Shown here: in pieces, positions 5,614 through 5,637 of the stretch
How the letters are laid out: every line of letters begins with the position of its first letter
Numbering within the stretch: position 1 is the first letter of the stretch
Origin: Eubacteriales Family XIII. Incertae Sedis bacterium
GTDB taxonomy: Bacteria > Bacillota > Clostridia > Peptostreptococcales > Anaerovoracaceae
NCBI GenBank assembly: GCA_031263875.1
Contig: JAISEX010000276.1
Coordinates: 1-5,637, forward strand
Direction of reading: 5' to 3'
Length of the DNA: 5,637 nt
Made by a program: the position numbers and the translations under genes
Notes under the pieces: model-generated
What the model saw: only the letters and a program-made list of their open reading frames with translations
Told to the model about the DNA's origin: nothing
Database searches by the model: none

Positions 5614-5637
5614 ATGTATCCGTCCTGCCGCGGGGCG
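5614..5637 (+). CDS. Possible start of a downstream gene (partial)
   Basis: ATG at 5614 opens a frame of eight codons (MYPSCRGA) that runs off the window. GAGAGG (5605-5610) lies only 3 bases before it, closer than ideal, but two promoter-like elements sit directly upstream. The product cannot be identified, and the true start may lie further downstream. Confidence 0.3.

Overview
This window comes from a bacterium with moderately high GC. The evidence is compact gene packing, GC-rich coding sequence, Shine-Dalgarno sites, extended -10 promoters (TGnTATAAT), a 4-base ATGA gene overlap and a TTG start. The gene families (COG0523 GTPase, small nitroreductase, CPA1 antiporter) are widespread. Together with a site of the TTGTTAA/TTAACAA type, they would suit an anaerobe of the Clostridia or Synergistota. 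That placement is a low-confidence inference; no marker gene is present.

Layout. Bases 1-50 are the last codons of an upstream gene, followed by a strong intrinsic terminator (90-127). An extended -10 promoter (185-193) then drives a two-gene metal-handling unit. The first gene (230-844) is a short CobW/COG0523-type GTPase. The second (841-1581) overlaps it by 4 bases and encodes a protein with an N-terminal half made of sixteen His-rich heptads, followed by a domain I do not recognise. The likely division of labour is a GTPase motor plus a separate metal-binding or storage partner, in effect a metallochaperone split into two translationally coupled chains. The metal (Zn, Ni or Co) cannot be told from sequence.

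After a 184-base gap with a perfect 10-bp inverted repeat (1647-1671) come a nitroreductase-family flavoprotein (1766-2305) and, 8 bases later, a CPA1 (NhaP/YjcE-type) Na+/H+ antiporter (2314-4464) that starts with TTG. These two probably form one transcript, perhaps controlled from the dyad.

The last 1.17 kb (4465-5637) holds no convincing gene until the very end. Most of it (4498-5490) is a previously unlabelled composite inverted-repeat element. Its two arms match over at least five collinear blocks in opposite orientation. The left arm carries two extra segments, each centred on a strong hairpin; one of them is a perfect 24-bp palindrome containing an exact Rex-type operator. The right arm contains two tandem units of about 131 bases. 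Outside the element are a good extended -10 promoter (5541-5568), an overlapping dyad, and the possible first eight codons of another gene (5614-5637).
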